This document shows positions 1 to 5,265 of a stretch of 5,446 nt of DNA, one piece after another (position 1 is the stretch's first letter; every line of letters starts with the position of its first letter). A program made the translations under genes and the position numbers. Where the stretch lies: the NCBI GenBank assembly GCA_025359585.1, contig JANYFX010000327.1, positions 1-5,446 of the forward strand. The letters run 5' to 3'. The notes below the pieces were generated by a model. The model was not told the origin of the DNA. It made no database searches and saw only the letters and a program-made list of their open reading frames with translations. Origin of the DNA: Rhizobacter sp. Lineage in GTDB: Bacteria; Pseudomonadota; Gammaproteobacteria; Burkholderiales; Burkholderiaceae_C.

Positions 1-192
1 CACGCAGTACGGCTTGATCGCCTGGCACACCTGGGGGCCGATCGTGAGGTTCGGCACGTAGTGGTTGTCCATCACATCGAAGTGGATCCAGTCGGCGCCG
101 GCCGCGATCACGTTTTGCACTTCGTCGCCGAGGCGGGCAAAGTCGGCCGAAAGAATGCTGGGGGCGATGCGGTAGGTGGGTGCGGTGGCCAT
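1..192 (-). CDS. rpe: Ribulose-phosphate 3-epimerase, N-terminal 64 codons (3' end outside window)
   Basis: Interconverts D-ribulose 5-phosphate and D-xylulose 5-phosphate in the cytosol (pentose phosphate pathway, Calvin cycle). The visible 64 residues carry the family's first two signatures: APSILSADFARLGDEV (residues 10-25) and HFDVMDNHYVPNLTIGP (37-53). By family knowledge His37 and Asp39 fall at a metal ligand and the catalytic acid/base; Ser12 is the conserved active-site serine. The start at 192 is chosen because the protein begins MATAPTYRIAPS, as expected just before the first beta strand. No strong Shine-Dalgarno precedes it. The rest of the gene (roughly 160 more residues in a typical family member) runs off the left edge, so integrity cannot be judged. 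It is divergent from apaG across 66 bp. Confidence 0.96.
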   Translation of the reverse strand, partial: MATAPTYRIAPSILSADFARLGDEVQNVIAAGADWIHFDVMDNHYVPNLTIGPQVCQAIKPYCV

Positions 193-215
193 GGAATTCA
201 GCGAGGGTTTGGCGG

Positions 216-253
216 GGATTCTAGGCGGGGGCCTGTGCTTGCTGCCAGAATCC
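216..253. repeat. 7-bp inverted repeat in the rpe/apaG divergent gap
   Basis: GGATTCT (216-222) is the perfect reverse complement of AGAATCC (247-253), separated by 24 nt. The left arm overlaps the candidate rpe -10 and the right arm overlaps its candidate -35; the right arm ends 5 nt before the apaG ATG. It could be an operator for a dimeric regulator of the divergent pair, or a hairpin in the apaG leader. With a 24-nt spacer and 7-bp arms it could also be chance. Confidence 0.3.
218..248 (-). promoter_or_regulatory. Candidate rpe promoter
   Basis: Read on the minus strand, TAGAAT at 223-218 matches the sigma-70 -10 hexamer at five of six positions. CTGGCA at 248-243 is a four-of-six match to the -35 hexamer, with a long 19-nt spacer. 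Transcription would start near 211, leaving a leader of about 19 nt before the rpe ATG. The 8-mer CTAGAATC around this -10 recurs at a second candidate minus-strand promoter (2813-2806). The call rests on consensus matching only. Confidence 0.3.
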
Positions 254-258
254 GCCGC

Positions 259-633
259 ATGCCAAAAGCCGAACTCACCAGCACGGTCAGCGTGCGCCAC
301 CTGCCCGAGCAGTCCGACCCGCAGACCGGCGAGCACGCGTTCGCGTACACCGTGGCCATTCGCAACAGCGGCGAGGTGGCGGCGCAGCTGATCGCACGCC
401 ACTGGGTCATCACCGACGCCAACGGCCACACCGAGGAAGTGCGCGGCCTCGCGGTGGTCGGCCACCAGCCTCTGCTCAAGCCCGGCGAGACCTTCGAGTA
501 CACGAGCTGGGTGCGCCTGGCCACGCCGCACGGCACGATGCGCGGCACGTTTTTCTGCATGACCGAAGACGCGCAGGCGTTCAATTCACCGGTCGGAGAA
601 TTCGGCCTGACGCTCGCGTCCGCGCTGCACTGA
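259..633 (+). CDS. apaG: ApaG family protein (DUF525)
   Basis: A 124-residue protein, the usual length for ApaG, a small single-domain beta-sandwich (fibronectin III-like) related to the C-terminal domain of eukaryotic FBXO3. The cellular role is not settled; in enterobacteria the gene was linked to cobalt/magnesium phenotypes (corD) and lies with apaH. Family signatures visible here: FAYTVAIRNSG (28-38), RHWVITDANG (47-56), GLAVVGHQPLLKPGETFEYT (63-82) and ATPHGTMRGTFFCM (88-101). The reading frame stays open upstream to 61, but that part is antisense to rpe, and the ATG at 259 gives the standard N-terminus. There is no clear ribosome-binding site. It lies 4 nt before the next gene, so the two are probably co-transcribed. 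The neighbour here is not apaH, so the enterobacterial Ap4A context does not apply. Confidence 0.96.
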   Translation: MPKAELTSTVSVRHLPEQSDPQTGEHAFAYTVAIRNSGEVAAQLIARHWVITDANGHTEEVRGLAVVGHQPLLKPGETFEYTSWVRLATPHGTMRGTFFCMTEDAQAFNSPVGEFGLTLASALH

Positions 634-637
634 GCCG

Positions 638-2650
638 ATGGTCAAGAAGGCGCGTGTCTCGCCCTGGGACCTGACCGCGCTGCTCAACGCGGCCGACCCG
701 AAAGCGAGCCTGCCCGAGCGGCACCTGTGGTTGATCCGTCTGCTCGAATGGCTGCGCCACGCGCCGGTCGAAAGCGAAGCGCAGGTCACGCCGACGCCGG
801 TGTTGCGGCTGAAACACCTGCTGGGTGTGCTCGACCGCCACCCCGAGCACCAGACGCGTGTGGCCGATGTACTGCGGCGCATCTGGAGCGAGGTCGACAA
901 CGCGGCCTTGCTTGCCGACTTCGGCTTCGCTCCGCGCATGGACTTGTGGGGCGAACTCGGCCGCCGTGTGCGCGCCCGCGTGCTGCCGCTGACGCCTGCG
1001 ACGAGCGACCTCGGCGAGCTTTTCGCGCTGCTGTTCCCGCACGCCAACGATGCCGACTGGTTGCTCGCGATCGACGACGCCACGCTGCAGCGCCTGCGCA
1101 CCTACGTGGCGCCCGAGCGGGGCGGCACAGCGTGGCGTGCGCCGTTCCTGGAGGCCATCGTGTTCCTCGCCAGCGCGGTGCGTGCCTCGGGGTTTTCGCC
1201 TTCACTGCGCTTGCGCATGAGCCCCGAGCTGCTCGTCGAGAAGCCGTTCCGCCAGCTCGCGCGCGTGGCCGAGCAGATCAGCGAACACGCTCATTCGCCT
1301 GAAGAAACCGCGCCGCCCACGGCCGAAGCAGAAGCCGCCTTGCTGCAGGAAGCGCAGTACCTGCGCGCGCTGCTCGACACCTGCCGGCACTGCGCCGACA
1401 GCGTGCACGACCACCTCGAAGCGCACGGCGTATCGGTCGATGTGGTGTTCGAAGTCGACCAGCTGCGCGAGCGCTGCCACCGCATCGATGCGCTGCTGAA
1501 CTGCGTGATCAGCCCCGAGCCGGCGCTCGAGATCACACGCCTGCTGGCCGAGCTGGTGCGCACCGCCGACGAGCGCCGCAGCGTTCGTGCGCTGCTGTCG
1601 CGCCACTACTCGCTGCTCGCGCGCCAGGTGGCCGAGCGCAGCGCCGAAACCGGCGAGCACTACATCACCCGCGACCGCGCGGCCTACCGCTGGATGCTGC
1701 GCGCCGCGGCCGGTGGCGGCGCGGTTCTGGCAGGCACTACGTTCATGAAGTTCGCGGTGCTGGCCATCGGCCTGTCGGCGTTCTGGGGCGGTTTCTGGGC
1801 CGGCGTGAACTACGCGGCCAGCTTCGTGATCGTGCAGTTGCTGCACTTCACGGTGGCGACCAAGCAGCCGGCGATGACGGCGCCGGCGATGGCCGAAAAA
1901 CTCACCGAGCTGAATGAGGACGAACGGGTCGAAGGTTTCGTCGACGAAGTGGTGCACCTGATCCGCTCGCAGGCCGCCGGCATCTTCGGCAACCTCGTGA
2001 TGGTGGTGCCGCTGGTGCTCGCGGTGCAGTTCGGTGTGCAGGCCGCGTTCGGTGCGCCGCTGGTCGGCCACAAGGATGCGCAGCATGTGCTGGAGTCGAT
2101 TACCTTGCTCGGGCCGACGGCGCTGTTCGCCGCGTTCACCGGCGTGTTGCTGTTCGCGAGTTCGCTGATCGCCGGCTGGGCCGAGAACTGGTTCGTCTGG
2201 CACCGGCTCGACAGCGCCATCGCCTGGAACCCGCGCATCGTGGCGCGGCTGGGCGCGGCCCGCGCGGCGCGCTGGGCCGCTTACTGGCGCGCCAACATCT
2301 CGGGCTTCGCGTCGAACATCTCGCTCGGATTCATGCTCGGCGTGATCCCGGTGGTGGCGCTGTTCTTCGGCCTGCCGATCGAGGTGCGGCACGTGACGCT
2401 CTCCACCGGCCAGCTCGCCGCGGCCGTGGGCTCCGAAGGCTTCGCGTTGATGGGTCAGAGCGCGTTCTGGTGGTGCGTGGCCGGCATCGCGGCGACCGGC
2501 GTGTTGAACCTGAGCGTGAGCTTCTTCCTCGCCTTCCGCGTTGCGTTGCGTTCGCGCGGCATTCGCCTGAACGACCGCAGCCGCATTTACCGCGCATTGC
2601 GCTCGCGGCTCTGGCGCGAGCCGCTGTCGTTCGTGTGGCCGAAGGCCTAG
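638..2650 (+). CDS. Gcr-type polytopic inner-membrane protein ('site-specific recombinase' family, Pfam SpecificRecomb)
   Basis: A 670-residue protein that I recognise as the family annotated 'site-specific recombinase Gcr' after a gonococcal protein. Residues 1 to about 350 are soluble and mostly helical, with CRHC at 249-252 and an HLEAHGVSVDVVFEVDQLR segment (259-277) that looks like the family core. The rest is hydrophobic: likely membrane segments near 356-377, 380-403, 447-470, 488-512, 558-580 and 608-635, then a basic tail ending at 670. Other recognisable family segments are HFTVATKQPAMTA (403-415) and GWAENWFVWHRL (513-524). I see no serine- or tyrosine-recombinase catalytic pattern, so the name should be treated as inherited, not as function. 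The ATG at 638 follows the apaG stop by 4 nt, without a clear Shine-Dalgarno, suggesting translational coupling. Its TAG stop lies in a CTAG shared with the stop of the opposite-strand gene. Confidence 0.88.
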   Translation: MVKKARVSPWDLTALLNAADPKASLPERHLWLIRLLEWLRHAPVESEAQVTPTPVLRLKHLLGVLDRHPEHQTRVADVLRRIWSEVDNAALLADFGFAPRMDLWGELGRRVRARVLPLTPATSDLGELFALLFPHANDADWLLAIDDATLQRLRTYVAPERGGTAWRAPFLEAIVFLASAVRASGFSPSLRLRMSPELLVEKPFRQLARVAEQISEHAHSPEETAPPTAEAEAALLQEAQYLRALLDTCRHCADSVHDHLEAHGVSVDVVFEVDQLRERCHRIDALLNCVISPEPALEITRLLAELVRTADERRSVRALLSRHYSLLARQVAERSAETGEHYITRDRAAYRWMLRAAAGGGAVLAGTTFMKFAVLAIGLSAFWGGFWAGVNYAASFVIVQLLHFTVATKQPAMTAPAMAEKLTELNEDERVEGFVDEVVHLIRSQAAGIFGNLVMVVPLVLAVQFGVQAAFGAPLVGHKDAQHVLESITLLGPTALFAAFTGVLLFASSLIAGWAENWFVWHRLDSAIAWNPRIVARLGAARAARWAAYWRANISGFASNISLGFMLGVIPVVALFFGLPIEVRHVTLSTGQLAAAVGSEGFALMGQSAFWWCVAGIAATGVLNLSVSFFLAFRVALRSRGIRLNDRSRIYRALRSRLWREPLSFVWPKA

Positions 2651-2763
2651 TTACCCTCGCGATCGCGGCGCTCGCCCTTGCGGCGGCCCGAGAACATCGT
2701 CCACCACACGATCAGCAGCAGCAGCGCCATGGCGCCGAAGGCTTCCAGCAAAATCACCCACAT
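2647..2763 (-). CDS. Small single-pass membrane protein, 38 residues, unknown function
   Basis: The protein reads MWVILLEAFGAMALLLLIVW, then WTMFSGRR and a charged KGERRDREGN tail: one transmembrane helix (about residues 2-22) followed by a strongly basic C-terminal tail, which by the positive-inside rule should face the cytoplasm. Evidence that it is real: 34 of 38 codons end in G or C, like its neighbours; a partial Shine-Dalgarno (AAAGACGG) sits 5 nt before the ATG; and it exactly fills the space between the preceding stop and the mltA start. Its TAG stop shares the palindrome CTAG (2647-2650) with the Gcr-type gene's stop, and its ATG shares CATG (2761-2764) with the mltA ATG. It is divergent from mltA and convergent with the Gcr-type gene. 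I do not recognise the family with certainty. An in-frame internal Met at residue 12 (2730) gives a less likely, shorter form. Confidence 0.72.
   Translation of the reverse strand: MWVILLEAFGAMALLLLIVWWTMFSGRRKGERRDREGN
2724..2735. repeat. Perfect 12-bp palindrome GCGCCATGGCGC
   Basis: The sequence is its own reverse complement and is centred on a CATG. That CATG supplies an in-frame ATG on each strand: Met12 of the 38-residue gene and an alternative upstream start for mltA at 2729. It adjoins a run of four CAG units (2713-2724) that encodes consecutive leucines on the minus strand. It is probably a coding coincidence in GC-rich DNA, recorded because it bears on the choice of start codons. 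Confidence 0.5.
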
Positions 2764-3919
2764 GTTGACCGTCTTTCGAAGCGCTGCGAGCGCGCTGTGC
2801 GTGGCGATTCTAGTTTCGCTGCTCGCGTGTTCGAGCCCGCCGCCGCTGCCACCCGCCGCACCTGAAACCAAGGCACCGACCCCGGACGCCCTGCCCGCAA
2901 CACTCGGCCCGGCGGCCGTGCGCGGCCGTTCACGCTGGGTGCCGGTGCGCTGGTCCGAGTTGCCGGGCTGGGAGGCCGACCGCAGCGCCGAGCTCTGGCC
3001 CGCGCTGCTGCGCGGCTGCGAGCGGCCGGCGGCGGGCTGGGAGAGCGTGTGTGTGCAAGCCCGTGCTGCAGCGATGCCGGCCTTCAGCGACGAGGCCGCG
3101 CGCACCTGGTTGCAGCAACGTCTTCAGCCCTTCCGTGTCGAGTCGCCCGAGGGGGCGCCCGAGGGTCTGATCACCGGCTACTTCGAACCGCTGGTCGAGG
3201 CGACGCGCACGCCGCGTGGCGCTTTTCGGATCGCGCTGTACGCGCCGCCGGCCGACCTCGCGGCACGCAAGCCTTACTGGACCCGTCAGCAGCTCGACAC
3301 GCTGCCCGCCGCCCAACAAGGGCTGCGCGGCCGCGCACTCGCCTACGTGGCCGATCCGCTCGATGCGCTGATCCTGCAGATCCAGGGTTCGGGCCGCCTC
3401 AACCTGCAAGAGAACGACGGCAGCCGAAAGCTCGTGCGCGTGGCTTACGCGGGCCACAACGACCAGCCCTACAAGTCGATCGGCAAGTGGCTGATCGAAC
3501 AAGGCGAGCTGCGCCTCGAACAGGCTTCTTGGCCCGGCATCAAGGCCTGGGCGCGGCAGAACCCGAAACGTCTGAACGAGATGCTGTGGAGCAACCCGCG
3601 CTTCGTGTTCTTCCGCGAAGAGCCATTGCCCGACCCGCAACTCGGGCCCAAGGGTGCGCAGGCCGTGGCGCTGACGCCGGGGCGCTCGATCGCGGTCGAC
3701 CCGCTGAACATTCCCTATGGCACGCCGGTCTGGCTCGACACGACCGAGCCGCTCTCGAACACGCCGTTGCGCCGCGCGGTGATGGCACAAGACACCGGCA
3801 GCGCGATCGTCGGCGCGGTGCGGGCCGACTACTTCTGGGGCTGGGGCAGCGAGGCCGAAGCGCAGGCCGGGCGCATGAAACAACCGCTGCGGCTGTGGGT
3901 GCTTTGGCCGAAGGTTTGA
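2762..3919 (+). CDS. mltA: Membrane-bound lytic murein transglycosylase A
   Basis: Outer-membrane lipoprotein that cleaves the MurNAc-GlcNAc bond of peptidoglycan with formation of 1,6-anhydroMurNAc, for wall turnover. The product is 385 residues (E. coli MltA 365). Residues 1-23 form a lipoprotein signal ending in the lipobox LLAC (lipidated Cys23), followed by a proline-rich linker (26-50). Family signatures are GLITGYFEP (135-143), DALILQIQGSGRL (201-213), AYAGHNDQPYKSIGKWL (228-244), NPRFVFFRE (278-286) and, near the C-terminus, AQDTGSAIVGAVRADYFWG (342-360). Asp344 in the last matches the catalytic Asp308 of the E. coli enzyme. The start at 2762 gives a compact signal peptide. An in-frame ATG at 2729 would add 11 residues with two lysines, and would overlap the opposite-strand gene. 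Neither has a good Shine-Dalgarno. Confidence 0.95.
   Translation: MLTVFRSAASALCVAILVSLLACSSPPPLPPAAPETKAPTPDALPATLGPAAVRGRSRWVPVRWSELPGWEADRSAELWPALLRGCERPAAGWESVCVQARAAAMPAFSDEAARTWLQQRLQPFRVESPEGAPEGLITGYFEPLVEATRTPRGAFRIALYAPPADLAARKPYWTRQQLDTLPAAQQGLRGRALAYVADPLDALILQIQGSGRLNLQENDGSRKLVRVAYAGHNDQPYKSIGKWLIEQGELRLEQASWPGIKAWARQNPKRLNEMLWSNPRFVFFREEPLPDPQLGPKGAQAVALTPGRSIAVDPLNIPYGTPVWLDTTEPLSNTPLRRAVMAQDTGSAIVGAVRADYFWGWGSEAEAQAGRMKQPLRLWVLWPKV
2807..2812 (-). promoter_or_regulatory. Candidate -10 element for the 38-residue gene, inside mltA
   Basis: On the minus strand TAGAAT (2812-2807) matches the -10 consensus at five of six positions. A start near 2800 would give a leader of about 37 nt. 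It lies within the mltA signal-peptide codons for Ile16-Leu17-Val18 (att-cta-gtt), where CTA is an unusual leucine codon for such GC-rich DNA. The surrounding CTAGAATC is identical to the candidate rpe -10 region. No convincing -35 is visible: CTCGAA at 17-nt spacing is poor. Confidence 0.3.
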
Positions 3920-3991
3920 ATGGGGAAGAAAGATTCGCGCCAAGCTGGCGACCAATCGACTCCCGACCTGCTTTCGAGCCACCCGCCATGA
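3920..3991 (+). CDS. Possible 23-codon mini-ORF bridging mltA and msrB
   Basis: The ATG follows the mltA TGA directly (TGAATG) and the TGA at 3989-3991 overlaps the msrB ATG (ATGA). A GAAGG 5 nt before the start is the best Shine-Dalgarno near this junction, whereas msrB itself has none. The peptide is MGKKDSRQAGDQSTPDLLSS followed by HPP: hydrophilic, with no recognisable domain. Only 15 of 23 codons end in G or C, less than in the neighbouring genes, so a conserved protein product is doubtful. A role as a translational coupler feeding ribosomes into msrB fits better. It also covers a 5-bp hairpin (3938-3950). Chance remains a fair alternative. Confidence 0.35.
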   Translation: MGKKDSRQAGDQSTPDLLSSHPP

Positions 3992-4470
3992 CCCGCCGCA
4001 ACCTGCTCGCCCTGCTCTCTGCCATCGGCCTCGGCCCACGTGTGGCCGAGGCACAAACCCAAGCCTTGCCGCCCGGCTTGGAGCCGTTGCGCCTGGCCGA
4101 CGCCGAGTGGAAAAAGCGCCTCGCGCCCGCCGCCTACGACGTGCTGCGCCACGAGGGCACCGAGCGCGCCGGCACCAGCCCGCTCAATGCCGAGAAGCGC
4201 AAGGGCCGTTTCCATTGCGCCGGTTGCGACCTGCCGCTGTTCGGCTCGGAAGCCAAGTTCGAAAGCGGCACCGGCTGGCCGAGTTTTCACACCGCCCTGC
4301 CCGGCGCGGTGGTCACGCGCACCGACTACAAGCTCGTCTTCCCGCGCACCGAATACCACTGCGTGCGCTGCGAAGGCCACCAGGGTCACGTGTTCAACGA
4401 CGGGCCGGCGCCGACCGGCAAGCGCTACTGCAACAACGGCGTCGCACTGAAGTTCGTGGTGGCCGCATGA
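3988..4470 (+). CDS. msrB: Exported peptide-methionine (R)-S-oxide reductase
   Basis: Reduces the R epimer of methionine sulfoxide in proteins. The product is 160 residues: an N-terminal export signal, then one MsrB domain (about 36-158). The signal begins TRRNLLA (2-8), resembling a twin-arginine motif, with a hydrophobic stretch and an AEA site that would be cut after residue 22, so the enzyme should act in the periplasm. The structural zinc site is present as CAGC (77-80) and CVRC (125-128), with SGTGWPSF (93-100), GHVFNDGP (133-140) and the catalytic motif RYCNNGVALKF (146-156; Cys148). Thr95 stands where many MsrBs carry the resolving cysteine, and there are no cysteines beyond the zinc ligands and Cys148. 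The frame is open far upstream through antisense-like sequence, so 3988 is chosen for the signal peptide. Its stop overlaps the msrA start (ATGA). Confidence 0.95.
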   Translation: MTRRNLLALLSAIGLGPRVAEAQTQALPPGLEPLRLADAEWKKRLAPAAYDVLRHEGTERAGTSPLNAEKRKGRFHCAGCDLPLFGSEAKFESGTGWPSFHTALPGAVVTRTDYKLVFPRTEYHCVRCEGHQGHVFNDGPAPTGKRYCNNGVALKFVVAA

Positions 4471-5081
4471 ACCGGCTTCGTGTGTTGCTTGCAGCCGTGC
4501 TGTTGGGTGTCGTCGGCTGGACACAAGCGCAGACAGCGGCCGTGCCCAGCACCGCCCGCGCCATCTTCGCGGGCGGCTGTTTCTGGTGTGTCGAGTCCGA
4601 CTTCGACAAGGTCGAGGGCGTGCTCTCCACCACCTCGGGTTACACCGGCGGCAGCGTCGCGAACCCGAGCTACGAGCAGGTGTCGAGCAAGCGCACCGGC
4701 CACGCCGAGGCAGTGGAAGTGGTGTTCGACCCACGCAAGGTGAGCTACGAAAAACTCGTCGAGCATTTCTGGCGCACGACCGATCCGACCATGAAAGACC
4801 GCCAGTTCTGCGATGCCGGCACGCCTTACCGCAACGCCATCTTCCCGGTCGATGCAGCGCAGATGCAAGTGGCGCTGGCCTCGCGCGCCGCGCTGGAAAA
4901 GAGCAAACCCTTCAAGGAGCCGATCGTCACCGAGATCGTGGCGGCCACGGCCTTCTACCCGGCCGAGGAATACCACCAGAACTACTACAAGAAAAACCCG
5001 CTGCGATACCAGTACTACCGCACGAGCTGCGGCCGCGACGCGCGGGTCAAGCAGCTGTGGGGCGCGCAGGCGGCGCACTAG
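4467..5081 (+). CDS. msrA: Exported peptide-methionine (S)-S-oxide reductase
   Basis: Reduces the S epimer of methionine sulfoxide, complementing MsrB. The product is 204 residues. Residues 1-21 (MNRLRVLLAAVLLGVVGWTQ, then A) are a Sec-type signal with a likely cut after TQA, so the mature enzyme is periplasmic. The catalytic motif is GGCFWCVE (36-43), nucleophile Cys38 and conserved Glu43. Further signatures are TSGYTGG (56-62), TGHAEAVEV (77-85), DPTMKDRQFCDAGTPYRNAIF (starting at 106) and EEYHQNYYKKNP (167-178). The C-terminal SCGRDARVKQLWG (187-199) contains Cys188, the probable resolving cysteine; Cys41 and Cys115 are extra cysteines. The start is fixed by the ATGA overlap with msrB and by the signal peptide. 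MsrB and MsrA, fused in some bacteria, are separate but tightly coupled here, each with its own export signal. Confidence 0.96.
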   Translation: MNRLRVLLAAVLLGVVGWTQAQTAAVPSTARAIFAGGCFWCVESDFDKVEGVLSTTSGYTGGSVANPSYEQVSSKRTGHAEAVEVVFDPRKVSYEKLVEHFWRTTDPTMKDRQFCDAGTPYRNAIFPVDAAQMQVALASRAALEKSKPFKEPIVTEIVAATAFYPAEEYHQNYYKKNPLRYQYYRTSCGRDARVKQLWGAQAAH

Positions 5082-5095
5082 GCTCACTCCACGCA

Positions 5096-5131
5096 GCGGC
5101 CCCGGAAAGGCCGCTTCCGCCGCTTTTCGTT
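5096..5131 (+). terminator. Probable Rho-independent terminator after msrA
   Basis: GCGGC (5096-5100) pairs with GCCGC (5119-5123) and, inside a three-base bulge (CCC), GGAA (5104-5107) pairs with TTCC (5115-5118). The loop is AGGCCGC. TTTTCGTT (5124-5131) follows the stem directly. It begins 15 nt after the msrA stop and would end the mltA-msrB-msrA transcript. A competing 7-bp perfect stem, AGCGGCC (5095-5101) with GGCCGCT (5109-5115), would leave the T-run 8 nt away and terminate less well. Confidence 0.55.
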
Positions 5132-5186
5132 GCGCAAACGAACAGTGCCTCGGTGGTTCGGATTCTCGTTTCGTGCGGCGACGAAC
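5125..5186. repeat. Two copies of an imperfect dyad, TTTCGT-N6/7-ACGAAC
   Basis: Copy 1 is TTTCGT (5125-5130) with ACGAAC (5138-5143), spacer 7. Copy 2 is TTTCGT (5169-5174) with ACGAAC (5181-5186), spacer 6. Both hexamers are identical between copies, and the copies start 44 nt apart, close to four helical turns. They lie 80 to 141 nt before the start of the last gene, so they could be paired operators for it. Copy 1 overlaps the T-tract of the msrA terminator. Each copy can also form a short hairpin (5126-5142; 5167-5187 with one bulged base). Confidence 0.45.
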
Positions 5187-5265
5187 GGATCGGGCGCAGT
5201 GATCGGCCTACAGTCGGCATGCTGCGCCAAGGCGCCAACCCGAACATCGGCTGCCCTCATCGAGA

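Noticed and set aside
61..258. N-terminal extension of apaG by 66 codons
   Set aside because: This part is antisense to rpe and does not resemble ApaG; the ATG at 259 gives the family's normal length.
1202..2392. Open frame of 396 codons on the minus strand inside the Gcr-type gene
   Set aside because: Composition is Arg/His/Gln-rich and without domain motifs, typical of the antisense frame of a GC-rich gene. The plus-strand gene has coherent membrane segments and family signatures.
2713..2724. Four CAG units considered as a phase-variable repeat
   Set aside because: Trinucleotide units cannot shift the frame, the tract is short, and it simply encodes leucines of the transmembrane helix on the minus strand.
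3938..3950. Hairpin CGCCA-AGC-TGGCG considered as a terminator between mltA and msrB
   Set aside because: Only 5 bp and no T-run follows; the genes look co-translated.
3049..3987. Upstream extension of the msrB reading frame through mltA
   Set aside because: It is an out-of-frame shadow of mltA. The start at 3988 gives a proper export signal and an ATGA junction.
2930..4054. Open frame of 374 codons on the minus strand across mltA and the start of msrB
   Set aside because: It is antisense to well-supported mltA and msrB, rich in Arg and Ala, and has no recognisable motif.
5209..5214. TACAGT as a -10 for the last gene
   Set aside because: Four of six matches only, and no -35-like hexamer at suitable spacing (CGGATC).
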